This document shows, piece after piece, positions 32,645-40,577 of a DNA stretch of 47,011 nt. Position 1 is the first letter of the stretch. Every line of letters starts with the position of its first letter. Origin of the DNA: Marmoricola sp. GTDB lineage: Bacteria > Actinomycetota > Actinomycetes > Propionibacteriales > Nocardioidaceae. The position numbers and the translations under genes were made by a program. Below the pieces are notes generated by a model. The model was not told the origin of the DNA. It was given only the letters and a program-made list of their open reading frames with translations, and did no database searches. The stretch lies in the NCBI GenBank assembly GCA_025965315.1, contig JAOPXD010000166.1, positions 1-47,011 of the forward strand. The letters are read 5' to 3'.

Positions 32645-33906
32645 CGGTCCCGCTCCGGGACCCGGTCGCTGCCCAGCGCCGGACGGTCGCGACCCTGGTC
32701 GGCGCGCAGGCGTTCGGTGCTCTGGGCATCACCATCGGTGTCGCGACCGCGTCGTTGCTGGCCAAGGACCTGTCCAGGTCCGAGGCGCTGGCCGGGACGG
32801 CGCAGACCGCGCAGGTCCTGGGCGCTGCGGTGGCCTCCTGGCTGCTCGCCCGGTTGATGTCCGCCCGCGGTCGTCGGGTCGGCCTGGTCACCGGCTACCT
32901 GCTGGGCGCGAGCGGTGCCGGGCTCGCCGTCCTGGCAGGGGTCACGCGGTCGATGCCGTTGCTCCTGGTCGGCGCGGCGCTGATCGGCTCGACCAGCTCG
33001 GCGAACTATGCGTCCCGGTACGCCGCCACCGACCTCGCGCCGACCGAGAGCCGCGGGCGGGCGCTGTCGATCGTGGTCTGGGCGACGACGATCGGCGCGG
33101 TCGCCGGCCCCAACCTGACCGGGCCTTCGGCACAGCTCGCGCGCCGGCTCGACATCCCGACGCTGACCGGACCGTTCGCGATCGGGGCGGTGGGGATGCT
33201 GGTCGCCGCGCTGGTGGTCGCGATCCGGCTCCGCCCCGATCCGCTGCTGCTCGCCCGGGAGCTGCACGCGGATGCTGCGGATGTGCGTGCACCAGTGCTG
33301 CCGTCCCCGGGGATCGTTGCCGTCCTGCGCGAGCGGCCGGGGATCGCGGCGGCGATGGCGGGCCTGGCGGCTGCGCACGCGGTGATGGTCTCGGTGATGG
33401 TGATGACCCCGCTGCACATGGAGCACGGGGGCTCGTCGCTGAGGATCATCGGCGTCGTGATCAGCGTGCACGTGCTCGGGATGTACGGGTTCGCGCCGCT
33501 GGTCGGGATGGCGGCGGACCGGCTCGGACGCCCGCGGGTGCTCGCGTTCGGTGGTGCCGTGCTGCTGGTCTCGCTGCTGCTCTGCGCAATGTCCCCGACG
33601 GGCACCTCCGACCAGATCTTCGGCGGGCTGTTCTTCCTGGGCGTCGGCTGGTCGATCTGCACGGTGTCCGCCTCGACGCTGATCGCCGAGCAGGCTCCGC
33701 TGGAGGCGCTGACCGATGTCCAGGGAACCGCGGACCTGGTGATGAGCCTGGCCGCCGCGATCGGTGGAGCCGCCTCGGGCGTGATCGTGGGGGAGTACGG
33801 CTTCTCGGTGCTGTCCGGGTACGCCTCGATCTTCGCCCTGGTCGTGCTGGCGGCGGCGGGGTACGTCGGCGTGCTGGCGCGGCGGACGCCGACCCCGGCA
33901 CTCTGA
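32641..33906 (+). CDS. Major facilitator superfamily transporter
   Basis: 421 residues from GTG 32641 (GTGA overlap). Twelve predicted TM helices; the first is interrupted by the start region GAQAFGALGITIGVA. The loop between helices 2 and 3 has RLMSARGRRVGLVTGY, the MFS motif A. A charged central loop (about 200-225) divides two halves. It is an efflux-type carrier of unknown substrate, inserted between DUF3046 and recA. Confidence 0.88.
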   Translation: MTVPLRDPVAAQRRTVATLVGAQAFGALGITIGVATASLLAKDLSRSEALAGTAQTAQVLGAAVASWLLARLMSARGRRVGLVTGYLLGASGAGLAVLAGVTRSMPLLLVGAALIGSTSSANYASRYAATDLAPTESRGRALSIVVWATTIGAVAGPNLTGPSAQLARRLDIPTLTGPFAIGAVGMLVAALVVAIRLRPDPLLLARELHADAADVRAPVLPSPGIVAVLRERPGIAAAMAGLAAAHAVMVSVMVMTPLHMEHGGSSLRIIGVVISVHVLGMYGFAPLVGMAADRLGRPRVLAFGGAVLLVSLLLCAMSPTGTSDQIFGGLFFLGVGWSICTVSASTLIAEQAPLEALTDVQGTADLVMSLAAAIGGAASGVIVGEYGFSVLSGYASIFALVVLAAAGYVGVLARRTPTPAL

Positions 33907-34050
33907 GTCGTTTGTCCGGTACGCCGCCCGGGTACGGGATATCCGGCGGGGCGTCCCCTCCCTCCCCTCATGTGGGGCGCCTCGCCCCCGCCCGTTCGCA
34001 CTGCCCGTTCGTCCGGCCTGTCGCGACACGCGCACCAGAATGCTGTGATC

Positions 34051-34062
34051 GAACACCTGTTC
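34051..34062. promoter_or_regulatory. LexA (SOS) box upstream of recA
   Basis: GAACACCTGTTC, a perfect GAAC-N4-GTTC dyad in the extended context CGAACACCTGTTCG. It lies 135 nt before the recA ATG, as in other actinobacteria, so recA should be LexA-repressed and DNA-damage-inducible. The rest of the 291-nt gap shows no gene. Confidence 0.9.
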
Positions 34063-34197
34063 GTACTACGGTTGCGTCCACAGGCAGGGGTCGACCAGCC
34101 GTTCTCCACAGGTCTGCAGGGCCGGGAGCGAGTGTCGGTGGCCGCATCTAGCGTCTGGCGAGACACAGAGCGCAGGACATCGAGACAGGACGAGAAC

Positions 34198-35262
34198 ATG
34201 GCTGGACCGGGCAAGGACAACAAGGACAAGGCGCTGGAGATGGCGCTCGCGACCATCGAGAAGAACTACGGCAAGGGCTCGGTGATGCGCCTCGGTGACG
34301 AGGTGCGTGCGCCGCTCGAAGTCATTCCGACCGGCTCGATCTCCCTCGACATCGCCCTGGGCCTCGGTGGCCTCCCGCGGGGCCGGGTCGTGGAGATCTA
34401 CGGTCCGGAGTCCTCCGGCAAGACGACCGTGGCGCTGCACGCGGTCGCCAACGCCCAGGCCGCCGGCGGCATCGTCGCCTTCATCGACGCCGAGCACGCG
34501 CTCGACCCCGACTACGCCAAGGCGCTCGGTGTCGACACCGACGCGCTGCTGGTCTCCCAGCCCGACAGCGGTGAGCAGGCGCTGGAGATCGCGGACATGC
34601 TGGTCCGCTCCGGCGCGCTCGACCTCATCGTGATCGACTCGGTCGCGGCGCTGGTGCCCCGCGCCGAGATCGAGGGCGAGATGGGCGACAGCCACGTCGG
34701 CCTGCAGGCCCGGCTGATGAGCCAGGCGCTGCGCAAGATGACCGGTGCCCTGAGCAACACCAACACCACGATGATCTTCATCAACCAGCTCCGCGAGAAG
34801 ATCGGTGTCATGTTCGGCTCCCCGGAGACGACCACCGGTGGCAAGGCGCTCAAGTTCTACTCCTCGGTCCGCCTCGACGTCCGTCGCATCGAGACCCTCA
34901 AGGACGGCACCGACATGGTCGGCAACCGGACCAGGGTCAAGGTCGTGAAGAACAAGGTCGCGCCGCCGTTCAAGCAGGCCGAGTTCGACATCATGTACGG
35001 CAAGGGCATCTCCCGCGAGGGCGGCCTGATCGACGTCGGCGTCGACCAGGGCATCGTCCGCAAGGCCGGCGCCTGGTACACCTACGAAGGTGACCAGCTC
35101 GGCCAGGGCAAGGAGAACTCGAGGGCCTTCCTCAAGGACAACCCCGACCTCGCCAACGAGATCGAGAAGCGGATCCTCGAGAAGCTCGGCATCGGCCCCA
35201 ACGTCGCAGCCCCGGCAGACATCGCCCCGAAGGTGGTCGACCCCGACGGCATCGACTTCTGA
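34198..35262 (+). CDS. recA: Recombinase RecA
   Basis: 354 residues from ATG 34198, preceded by AGGACGA. Walker A is GPESSGKT, Walker [14 protein letters not shown] motif [16 protein letters not shown]1/L2 regions [21 protein letters not shown] and [20 protein letters not shown]. No intein. The C-terminus ends in the usual acidic VDPDGIDF. It forms ATP-dependent filaments on single-stranded DNA and triggers LexA cleavage. RecX follows. Confidence 0.98.
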   Translation: MAGPGKDNKDKALEMALATIEKNYGKGSVMRLGDEVRAPLEVIPTGSISLDIALGLGGLPRGRVVEIYGPESSGKTTVALHAVANAQAAGGIVAFIDAEHALDPDYAKALGVDTDALLVSQPDSGEQALEIADMLVRSGALDLIVIDSVAALVPRAEIEGEMGDSHVGLQARLMSQALRKMTGALSNTNTTMIFINQLREKIGVMFGSPETTTGGKALKFYSSVRLDVRRIETLKDGTDMVGNRTRVKVVKNKVAPPFKQAEFDIMYGKGISREGGLIDVGVDQGIVRKAGAWYTYEGDQLGQGKENSRAFLKDNPDLANEIEKRILEKLGIGPNVAAPADIAPKVVDPDGIDF

Positions 35263-35272
35263 CCGGGTGATG

Positions 35273-35329
35273 GAGGTGCCGGCGCGGCCCTGGTGATTGA
35301 GGTGCCGGCGCGCTAGCGCCGGCCTCGAA
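35273..35329 (+). repeat. Dispersed hairpin repeat, copy 1 with truncated direct repeat
   Basis: GAGGTGCCGGCGCG occurs at 35273-35286 and again at 35299-35312. The second copy continues into CCGGCGC-GCTA-GCGCCGG and closes with CCTCGAA, giving a hairpin TTGAGG...CCTCGAA (35297-35329). Confidence 0.7.
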
Positions 35330-35358
35330 ATCCGGTGACCGACCCCCAGACCTCACCA

Positions 35359-35395
35359 GGTTTCGAGGTGAGCGCAGCACGCTCACACCTCAACC
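35359..35395 (+). repeat. Dispersed hairpin repeat, copy 2 (inverted orientation)
   Basis: GGTTTCGAGGTGAGCG, then CAGCA, then CGCTCACACCTCAACC. It has the same TTGAGG/CCTCGAA-type ends as copy 1, in opposite orientation. Together the two copies fill most of the recA-recX gap. Confidence 0.7.
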
Positions 35396-35412
35396 AACAA
35401 GGGGTTGACCTG

Positions 35413-35955
35413 ATGACAGATCGAAACCGCGAAGGACCCACCGACTCCGACCTCGGCCCTGAGGCCGACCCGGAGTCGGTGGGGCGCAAGATCCTGCTGG
35501 ACCAGCTGACCGGTCGGGCGCGCAGTCGCTCCGACCTGGCCACCAAGCTGGCTGAGAAGAACGTACCGGTCGAGGTGGCCACGCGGTTGCTGGACCGCTT
35601 CGAAGAGGTCGGCCTCATCGATGACGCTGCGTTCGCCCGCGAGTGGGTGGCGCAGCGTCAGGAGGGCCGAGGTCTGGCCCGGCGTGCGCTGGCCCAGGAG
35701 CTCCGGCGCAAGGGCATCGACGACGAGCTCGCCCGGGAAGCGCTCGACACGGTCGACACCGAGGACGAGGTGGAGGCGGCACGACTGCTCGTGCAGCGCA
35801 AGCTCCGGTCGATGCAGGGGCTCGACCAGCAGGTCGCGATCCGCAGGCTGGTCGGCATGCTAGCGCGCAAGGGCTACTCCAGCGGTATCTCGTTCCGCGT
35901 CGTCCGTGAAGAGCTCGACGCGGACATCAACGACCCCGAGCACTCGGGGCTGTAG
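35413..35955 (+). CDS. recX: RecA regulator RecX
   Basis: 180 residues from ATG 35413 with AAGGGG upstream. The frame is open upstream through the hairpin repeat, but the family starts here. Three-helix RecX repeats are visible: ILLDQLTGRARSRSDLATKL, VATRLLDRFEEVGLIDDAAFARE, and GLARRALAQELRRKGIDDELAREAL, then LVGMLARKGYSSGISFRVVREEL. It modulates RecA filaments. Confidence 0.94.
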   Translation: MTDRNREGPTDSDLGPEADPESVGRKILLDQLTGRARSRSDLATKLAEKNVPVEVATRLLDRFEEVGLIDDAAFAREWVAQRQEGRGLARRALAQELRRKGIDDELAREALDTVDTEDEVEAARLLVQRKLRSMQGLDQQVAIRRLVGMLARKGYSSGISFRVVREELDADINDPEHSGL

Positions 35956-35958
35956 GAC

Positions 35959-36375
35959 TCAGCTGGCGGCCGCGACCCGGTCGGCGAGCGCCCGCTCGAC
36001 CTTCTCGCGGATACCCGGGGCATCCTCGAGCAGGCGCAGGAACGCGTGGCCCTCGATGACCAGGACGCGCAGGGTCGACGTGGCTACGACGCTCGCCATC
36101 CGGGGGCGCCCGGTCAGCAGGGCGATCTCTCCGAAGAAGTCTCCGGCGCTGAGCTCGGCGACCACGGCGTTGCCGCGCATGACCTGAGCGGTCCCTCGGG
36201 CGATGACCACGAACTCGCGGCCGGTGGCGTTCTCGGTGGCCAGGATCCGTCCGGCCGGCACGTTCAGCTCGTCGGCGATGAACGCGACCTGGGTGATCTC
36301 GCGAGCATTGCATTCTGCGAAGAGCGGCAGCGACCGGATCAGTGCGGCCTTCCCGTTTCTCGGCATCAGTTTCAT
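35959..36375 (-). CDS. Standalone cyclic nucleotide-binding-domain protein
   Basis: 138 residues from ATG 36375. One Crp-type sensor domain: LPLFAECNAREITQVAFIADELNVPAGRIL, EFVVIARGTAQVM and the phosphate-binding cassette GDFFGEIALLTGRPRMASVVA (FGEIALL then R). There is no HTH and no other output domain, so any effect must be by interaction. TAGCGT lies 7 nt before the ATG. Confidence 0.88.
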   Translation of the reverse strand: MKLMPRNGKAALIRSLPLFAECNAREITQVAFIADELNVPAGRILATENATGREFVVIARGTAQVMRGNAVVAELSAGDFFGEIALLTGRPRMASVVATSTLRVLVIEGHAFLRLLEDAPGIREKVERALADRVAAAS

Positions 36376-36423
36376 GATGAAAACGCTACGGCGCGCAGCC
36401 TCAGATGTCTGTGGTCCAGGTCT

Positions 36424-36445
36424 CATTTGATCAGTTGAACAAATG
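36424..36445. promoter_or_regulatory. AT-rich palindrome upstream of the cNMP-binding gene
   Basis: CATTTG (36424-36429) and CAAATG (36440-36445) are perfect inverted arms around ATCAGTTGAA. The region is clearly less GC-rich than its surroundings. It lies between two minus-strand genes and could be an operator or part of a terminator. Confidence 0.4.
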
Positions 36446-36478
36446 TTAATTCCTGGTTACCACGAGGCGTCGGAACTG

Positions 36479-36970
36479 CTAACCGCCGAGCGCGGCCAGC
36501 ATCCTCTTGCCGACATCGCTGAGCGTCCCGTGCGCGTCGGCGACGCGGCACCACTCCCGGGTCATGTCCGCGAACTTCTGCGGGTTGTAGAAGTCTTCCT
36601 CGCGGAGGAGGTTCCCGGCCTCGTCGTAGGTGAGGATGGTGATGTTCGATTCCTCGTGGACCGAGCCGTCGCCCGGGTCGCGCATGACGTTGCGGATGTC
36701 GCAGATGACGCGGTTGGTCGGCGGGTCCAGCACGTACCACTTGGGCGGGAAGCCGGTCATCTCGCTGCCCGGGAAGGCCGTCATGGTCTTGACGATCCAC
36801 TCCCGGATCTCCTCGCGACCGGTGAAGTCGCCGTACACGTGCTCGCAGTAGGTGGCGTCCTCGGAGAACATGTCCGCGAAGCCGGACCAGTTACCCGACG
36901 CGATCACCGCCTCGACCTCGCCCAGGTAGCGATCGAAGGCAGACTGCAACATGTTCTCGTTTTGGCTCAC
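36479..36970 (-). CDS. SnoaL-like/NTF2-fold protein
   Basis: 163 residues from GTG 36970; ATG 36952 is an alternative. AFDRYLGEVEAVIASGNWSGFADMFSEDATY, HVYGDFTGREEIREWIVKTM and the later beta strands fit the SnoaL/NTF2-like cone fold used by hydrolases, isomerases and cyclases. No catalytic set can be assigned. The 34-nt gap to the divergent GNAT gene holds both promoters. Confidence 0.82.
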   Translation of the reverse strand: MSQNENMLQSAFDRYLGEVEAVIASGNWSGFADMFSEDATYCEHVYGDFTGREEIREWIVKTMTAFPGSEMTGFPPKWYVLDPPTNRVICDIRNVMRDPGDGSVHEESNITILTYDEAGNLLREEDFYNPQKFADMTREWCRVADAHGTLSDVGKRMLAALGG

Positions 36971-36992
36971 TGCGTCATCAAACCATTCGCGG

Positions 36993-36998
36993 CAGAAT
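36993..36998 (+). promoter_or_regulatory. Leaderless-type -10 box (CAGAAT) for the GNAT gene
   Basis: CAGAAT is six bases before ATG 37005. It fits the window-wide pattern. Confidence 0.4.
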
Positions 36999-37004
36999 CA
37001 GGGA

Positions 37005-37709
37005 ATGCACTTCGAGGTAATGCGGGCGCAGGTGCGTCCCGACGAGTCCTGGGCAGAGTCCGCGGATCGATCCCTCCCCGGGCCCGGGCCGGCGCTCGCG
37101 GTCGACCTGTCGGCGGATCCGCTGCGCTTCCAGATCGACAGCGACCACCGGTTCTCCGTGCGCCCGATGACGCTCGGAGACTTCCCGGACGTCTCCCGCT
37201 GGGTCAACGAACCGCACGTCGCGAAGTGGTGGGACGAGCACCGGACGCCCGACCAGGTGGCGGCGTACTACGGCCCGGCGCTCCGCGGCGAGGACCCCAC
37301 CCGGCTCTGGATCTGGGAGGTCAACGGTCGCTCGATCGGGTTCAGCCAGGACTACCGGATCTCCGATCACCCCGACTGGGCCCTGCTGTGCGCGCACCCG
37401 GAGGCGATCGGGTTCGACTACGCGATCGGCGAGCCGGCCTTCGTCGGCCGGGGGATCGGCACCAGCCTGCTGTGGGTCTTCCTGCGCGACATCGTCTGGC
37501 CGGCGTACCCGGGAGCCCGCGAGTTCTTCGCCGCCCCCGATCACCGCAACGCCGGGTCGTTGCGGCTGCTGGAGAAGCTGGGACTGAAGCAGGGCGTCTG
37601 GTTCGACGAGCCCGCCGCAGGCGACGACGTCGACACCGTGATCGGCTGCTCGCTCGATGTGGCGCAGGTCATGGGGCTGTCGGGGTCGACCTCGGGAGTT
37701 ACTGAGTAG
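37005..37709 (+). CDS. GNAT-family acetyltransferase (aminoglycoside 6'-N-acetyltransferase/IucB-like)
   Basis: 234 residues from ATG 37005. The first 60 residues are variable; the GNAT core is FSVRPMTLGDFPDVSRWVNEPHVAKWWDE, LWIWEVNGRSIGFSQDYRI, IGEPAFVGRGIGTSLLWVFL (acetyl-CoA loop GRGIGT) and DHRNAGSLRLLEKLG. The WvnephVakWW opening is typical for the Acetyltransf_8/AAC(6') group that also includes siderophore acetyltransferases. Substrate is not certain. Confidence 0.88.
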   Translation: MHFEVMRAQVRPDESWAESADRSLPGPGPALAVDLSADPLRFQIDSDHRFSVRPMTLGDFPDVSRWVNEPHVAKWWDEHRTPDQVAAYYGPALRGEDPTRLWIWEVNGRSIGFSQDYRISDHPDWALLCAHPEAIGFDYAIGEPAFVGRGIGTSLLWVFLRDIVWPAYPGAREFFAAPDHRNAGSLRLLEKLGLKQGVWFDEPAAGDDVDTVIGCSLDVAQVMGLSGSTSGVTE

Positions 37710-37715
37710 TAACAT
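37710..37715 (+). promoter_or_regulatory. Leaderless-type -10 box (TAACAT) for the hotdog-fold gene
   Basis: TAACAT ends six bases before ATG 37722. Confidence 0.45.
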
Positions 37716-37721
37716 CGGCTC

Positions 37722-38192
37722 ATGGCCAACGTCGCTGATCTGTACAAGATGTCCTCGGCAGTCCCGATCGTCGGCGAGCGGTTGTTCTCGTTCGCGTTCG
37801 CGCAGAAGGCCCCGTACTTCGCGAGCATCCACCCGCGCTTCACGGTGGTCGAGGCGAACCATGCCGAGCTGGTCATCCCCAAGCGTCGCGCCGTCCAGAA
37901 CCACATCGGCACCGTCCACGCCATCGCTCTGTGCAACGGCCTCGAGGCCGCCATGGGCGCGCTCGCCGAGTCCACGGTCCCGTCGAACAAGCGCTGGATC
38001 CCCAAGGGCATGGACATCAGCTACACCGCCAAGGCGACCACTGACATCACCTGCATCGCCGAGACCGACCCCGAGCAGTGGACCGGCGACAACCCGGACC
38101 TGCACGTGCGGGTCAAGGGCATCCGCACCGACGGCACCGTCGTCATCGAAGGCGTCATCAAGCTCTGGGTGACCGAGAAGCCCGGAGCGTAG
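37722..38192 (+). CDS. DUF4442 hotdog-fold thioesterase-like protein
   Basis: 156 residues. GERLFSFAFAQKAPYFASIHPRFT, then NHIGTVHAIALCNGLEAAMGAL is the hotdog central helix with a His-Asn/Gly-containing loop typical of DUF4442/PaaI-like proteins. KGMDISYTAKATTDITC and VRVKGIRTDGTVVIEGVIKLWV are the later strands. It probably hydrolyses an acyl-CoA. Its stop codon lies within a hairpin. Confidence 0.85.
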   Translation: MANVADLYKMSSAVPIVGERLFSFAFAQKAPYFASIHPRFTVVEANHAELVIPKRRAVQNHIGTVHAIALCNGLEAAMGALAESTVPSNKRWIPKGMDISYTAKATTDITCIAETDPEQWTGDNPDLHVRVKGIRTDGTVVIEGVIKLWVTEKPGA

Positions 38193-38203
38193 CGACGGGC
38201 TTC
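38177..38203 (+). terminator. Hairpin terminator enclosing the hotdog gene stop
   Basis: GAAGCCCG (38177-38184) pairs with CGGGCTTC (38196-38203); the TAG stop is in the 11-nt loop. Confidence 0.55.
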
Positions 38204-38214
38204 GACGTCCAGAG

Positions 38215-38238
38215 TTCGACTGAGCCTGCGAAGTCGAA
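38215..38238. repeat. Small hairpin (TTCGACT...AGTCGAA)
   Basis: TTCGACT (38215-38221) and AGTCGAA (38232-38238) enclose GAGCCTGCGA. It belongs with the dispersed hairpins in this and the recA-recX gap. Confidence 0.55.
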
Positions 38239-38260
38239 ACCGACCGAGAAGCCTGCCCAC

Positions 38261-38297
38261 GCTGGTTGAGGAAAGCCCGCGGCCCTCCTCAACCAGC
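38261..38297. repeat. Dispersed hairpin repeat, copy 3 (12-bp perfect stem)
   Basis: GCTGGTTGAGGA (38261-38272) pairs perfectly with TCCTCAACCAGC (38286-38297) over a 13-nt loop. The GGTTGAGG end resembles the CCTCAACC end of the recX-proximal repeat. It lies between convergent genes and may also terminate both. Confidence 0.7.
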
Positions 38298-38306
38298 GGA
38301 GGTTGG

Positions 38307-39221
38307 TCAGCCGGCGGTCGTGACCGTCCTCGTGCCGAAGTCGACGCCATTCTTCTTCACGTTGATGACCTGCGGGCCGATGTTCTTCGCGAACCTCTGC
38401 TGCCAGTTCGCGTAGCTGCCCCAGCTCACGTACGCCGAGTAGCGCAGCTGGCCGTTGAGGTAGATCTCCCAGTGGACCTTCGTGCCCTTGCCGGTGTCGT
38501 TGCCCGGGATGGTGGGGGTCCGCATCAGGAACCGGCCGAGCCGGGTCCCGTTGTCCCAGGTGCCGCTCGAGGTCACCGGATTGGTGGTCGGGGGCACCGG
38601 CACCACGACGGGAGCTTCGTCGGTGAAGACGTAGCGGTCCGGGCCGTAGGTCAGCGAGCGCAGGACGCCGTCACCCTTCACGCCCGAGCCCAGCGAGAAG
38701 CCGCCGTCCAGGATCTGGGCGTTCGGGTACATGGCCGACCACTGGGCCAGGGTGCCGTGGTTGGCGCTGCCGGAACCGCCCGTGTTGCTGGGGGCGCCGG
38801 CTCCCTTGTAGGCGTCCTTCGAGCCGTTGCTCAGCCAGACGTCCTGGCCGCCGTAGACGTTCTCGCCGACGAGGATGCCGTCGGGGGTGCCGTCGTTGTC
38901 GAAGTCCATCACGTACTGCTGGCCCGGGGACGGGTCGGTGCCGTACCACTCGTAACCGATGTCGGTGATCCCGGCGAGCGGCTTGTTGACCGCGAAGTAC
39001 TCGGCAACCTTGTCGTTGCTGGTGTTGCTGTCGGTCGAGACGTGGATCCCCTCCTTCAGGAACGCTTCGTGCCCGCCGGACCGGGTGTCGGTCAGCCCCG
39101 GTATGAAGTCACTGGCCCGGATGTCGTGGTCGGTGGTCGTCGGCGTGGCCGACGAGGGCCCGATGGCGATGAAGGCGACCGTGGCCATGGCTACGGGCAG
39201 GGCGAAGCGTTTCAGATTCAT
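38307..39221 (-). CDS. Secreted protein with an FG-GAP-like calcium motif
   Basis: 304 residues from ATG 39221, preceded by GGAGAA. Signal peptide at 1-26 (FALPVAMATVAFIAIGPSSATP). The secreted part has VMDFDNDGTPDGILVGENVYG, which matches the DxDxDGxxD calcium loop of FG-GAP/VCBS repeats, then a Gly/Ser-rich stretch and a region with many Trp/Tyr (WGSYANWQQRFAKNIG). I recognise no enzyme. It may be a wall-associated or polysaccharide-related protein. Confidence 0.78.
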   Translation of the reverse strand: MNLKRFALPVAMATVAFIAIGPSSATPTTTDHDIRASDFIPGLTDTRSGGHEAFLKEGIHVSTDSNTSNDKVAEYFAVNKPLAGITDIGYEWYGTDPSPGQQYVMDFDNDGTPDGILVGENVYGGQDVWLSNGSKDAYKGAGAPSNTGGSGSANHGTLAQWSAMYPNAQILDGGFSLGSGVKGDGVLRSLTYGPDRYVFTDEAPVVVPVPPTTNPVTSSGTWDNGTRLGRFLMRTPTIPGNDTGKGTKVHWEIYLNGQLRYSAYVSWGSYANWQQRFAKNIGPQVINVKKNGVDFGTRTVTTAG

Positions 39222-39340
39222 GATTCTCCGGGAGGGTGAGGGAATATCAGAACTCCACATACCCAGATTTGACCCGGGCAAACTCACCGTGCTCGGCGGC
39301 TATCAGCAGCACAACCGCCTACCTGCGGCCCGCCGTTGCT

Positions 39341-40000
39341 CTACAGCTGGAAGTCGCCGTGCACCGTTCCGAAGCTGGAGCCCGTCCGGCCGACGCTCAG
39401 CACCGCATGTCGGAGCGACCGCGGTGCCACGTCGAAGACGACCTGGAACTTGACCGTGCCGCCAGGACGGGTCGCGGTGGGCCAGTGCGCGTAGACGGCG
39501 GGCGGTGAGGTGCCGGCGGCAGGGATGGTCTGGTGGCGGGTCGTGAGCTGCCAGGCGAGGTCGTCCTCGACGTCCGCCGAGGCGTGGGTGCCGGTGTAGG
39601 TAGCCTCGAAGCTGATCAGTACGTACTGGAACTGCGGTGTGGTCACGAACCCGCCGCTGGCCCTGATGACCGCCGCCGTCGCGTGCCGGTCGATCCCGGT
39701 CACCTTCACCTTCCAGCCTGGAACGGTGACCGTGCTTCCTAACGGGACCGGATGCGTCGTCAGCGGGCTCGCGGCACCGGATGGCACCGTCGTCGGTCCA
39801 GCGGGCGTCGTCGATGAGGACGCGACCGAGGGTGTCGACGTCAACGGGGATGCCGAGACGCCCTCGGTCGCCGACGGCGGCGCCGATGGCGTGGCCGACG
39901 GGGACGAACCACCACACGCTTGCGCGGACAACGCGATCACCGCGCCCAGGACGACGGCACCGATGGCGCGCGCGCGGACGACCGACAGAGGTGAGGTCAT
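39341..40000 (-). CDS. Putative exported lipoprotein with DUF4352-like domain
   Basis: 219 residues from ATG 40000 with GATGAT six bases upstream. A signal peptide (GAVVLGAVIALSAQACGGSS) ends at a Cys in LSAQAC; Gln at -2 makes the lipobox weak. A Ser/Thr/Pro-rich linker of about 60 residues follows, then a beta-sandwich resembling DUF4352: TVPGWKVKVTGI, FQYVLISFEATYTG, then VKFQVVFDVAP. No partner is evident. Confidence 0.72.
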   Translation of the reverse strand: MTSPLSVVRARAIGAVVLGAVIALSAQACGGSSPSATPSAPPSATEGVSASPLTSTPSVASSSTTPAGPTTVPSGAASPLTTHPVPLGSTVTVPGWKVKVTGIDRHATAAVIRASGGFVTTPQFQYVLISFEATYTGTHASADVEDDLAWQLTTRHQTIPAAGTSPPAVYAHWPTATRPGGTVKFQVVFDVAPRSLRHAVLSVGRTGSSFGTVHGDFQL

Positions 40001-40077
40001 GGATGCATCATCGCGCACCGCACGTTTGGCGCCGTCGACAACGGGAACGGGAGAGGGATCCCAACACGAGAGGCATC

Positions 40078-40539
40078 ATGAAGACGTCACCTCTGGTCGG
40101 AACCGTGACCCGTGCAGCGACTCACCCGGTATCGACGACAGCGTTCGTCGCCGGCGTCGTACGAGGCGCGGCCGCGTCGATCATCCGAACGTTCGCCGGC
40201 AACGACGACAAGGCCGACACGAAGGTCCGCAGCGAGCTTCCGCACCAGGCGCTGGCAGTGGGACCGGTGACCGAGGCTGCTCCGCAACGCCTGCCCGGGC
40301 CGGTCGGGGAACCGTTCACGACCGAGCCGTCAGCGGTGACCCGTACGTCGGCCCACGGAGGCCACGGCGACGACGCCCTGATCGACGACTGGGAGGGCGA
40401 CATCGAGGAGAGCCCCGCCGCGGGCAGCGTGGTCGAGGCCCTGGAGCTGGGCGACGGGGTCGGCGACCTGGTCGACCACGACGCCATCCGTGCCGTCGTC
40501 ACCGAGAGTGCCACCCTGCGCCGGGATGCTGAGCGCTGA
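40078..40539 (+). CDS. Hypothetical acidic protein
   Basis: 153 residues from ATG 40078, with GAGAGG upstream; the longer upstream frame is not credible because it is antisense to the lipoprotein gene. Residues 1-45 are mildly basic with a hydrophobic piece STTAFVAGVVRGAAASIIR; the rest is acidic and probably disordered (DDWEGDIEESPA). I recognise no family. Confidence 0.6.
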   Translation: MKTSPLVGTVTRAATHPVSTTAFVAGVVRGAAASIIRTFAGNDDKADTKVRSELPHQALAVGPVTEAAPQRLPGPVGEPFTTEPSAVTRTSAHGGHGDDALIDDWEGDIEESPAAGSVVEALELGDGVGDLVDHDAIRAVVTESATLRRDAER

Positions 40540-40577
40540 TCGGACGGGGGTTTCGCTCCGCGTACCCTTGACCGGTC

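Noticed and set aside
34198-35262. Intein in recA
   Set aside because: RecA is of normal length (354 residues) with uninterrupted motifs.
39781-40077. N-terminal extension of the 153-residue acidic protein
   Set aside because: It is antisense to the lipoprotein gene, and an SD lies before ATG 40078.
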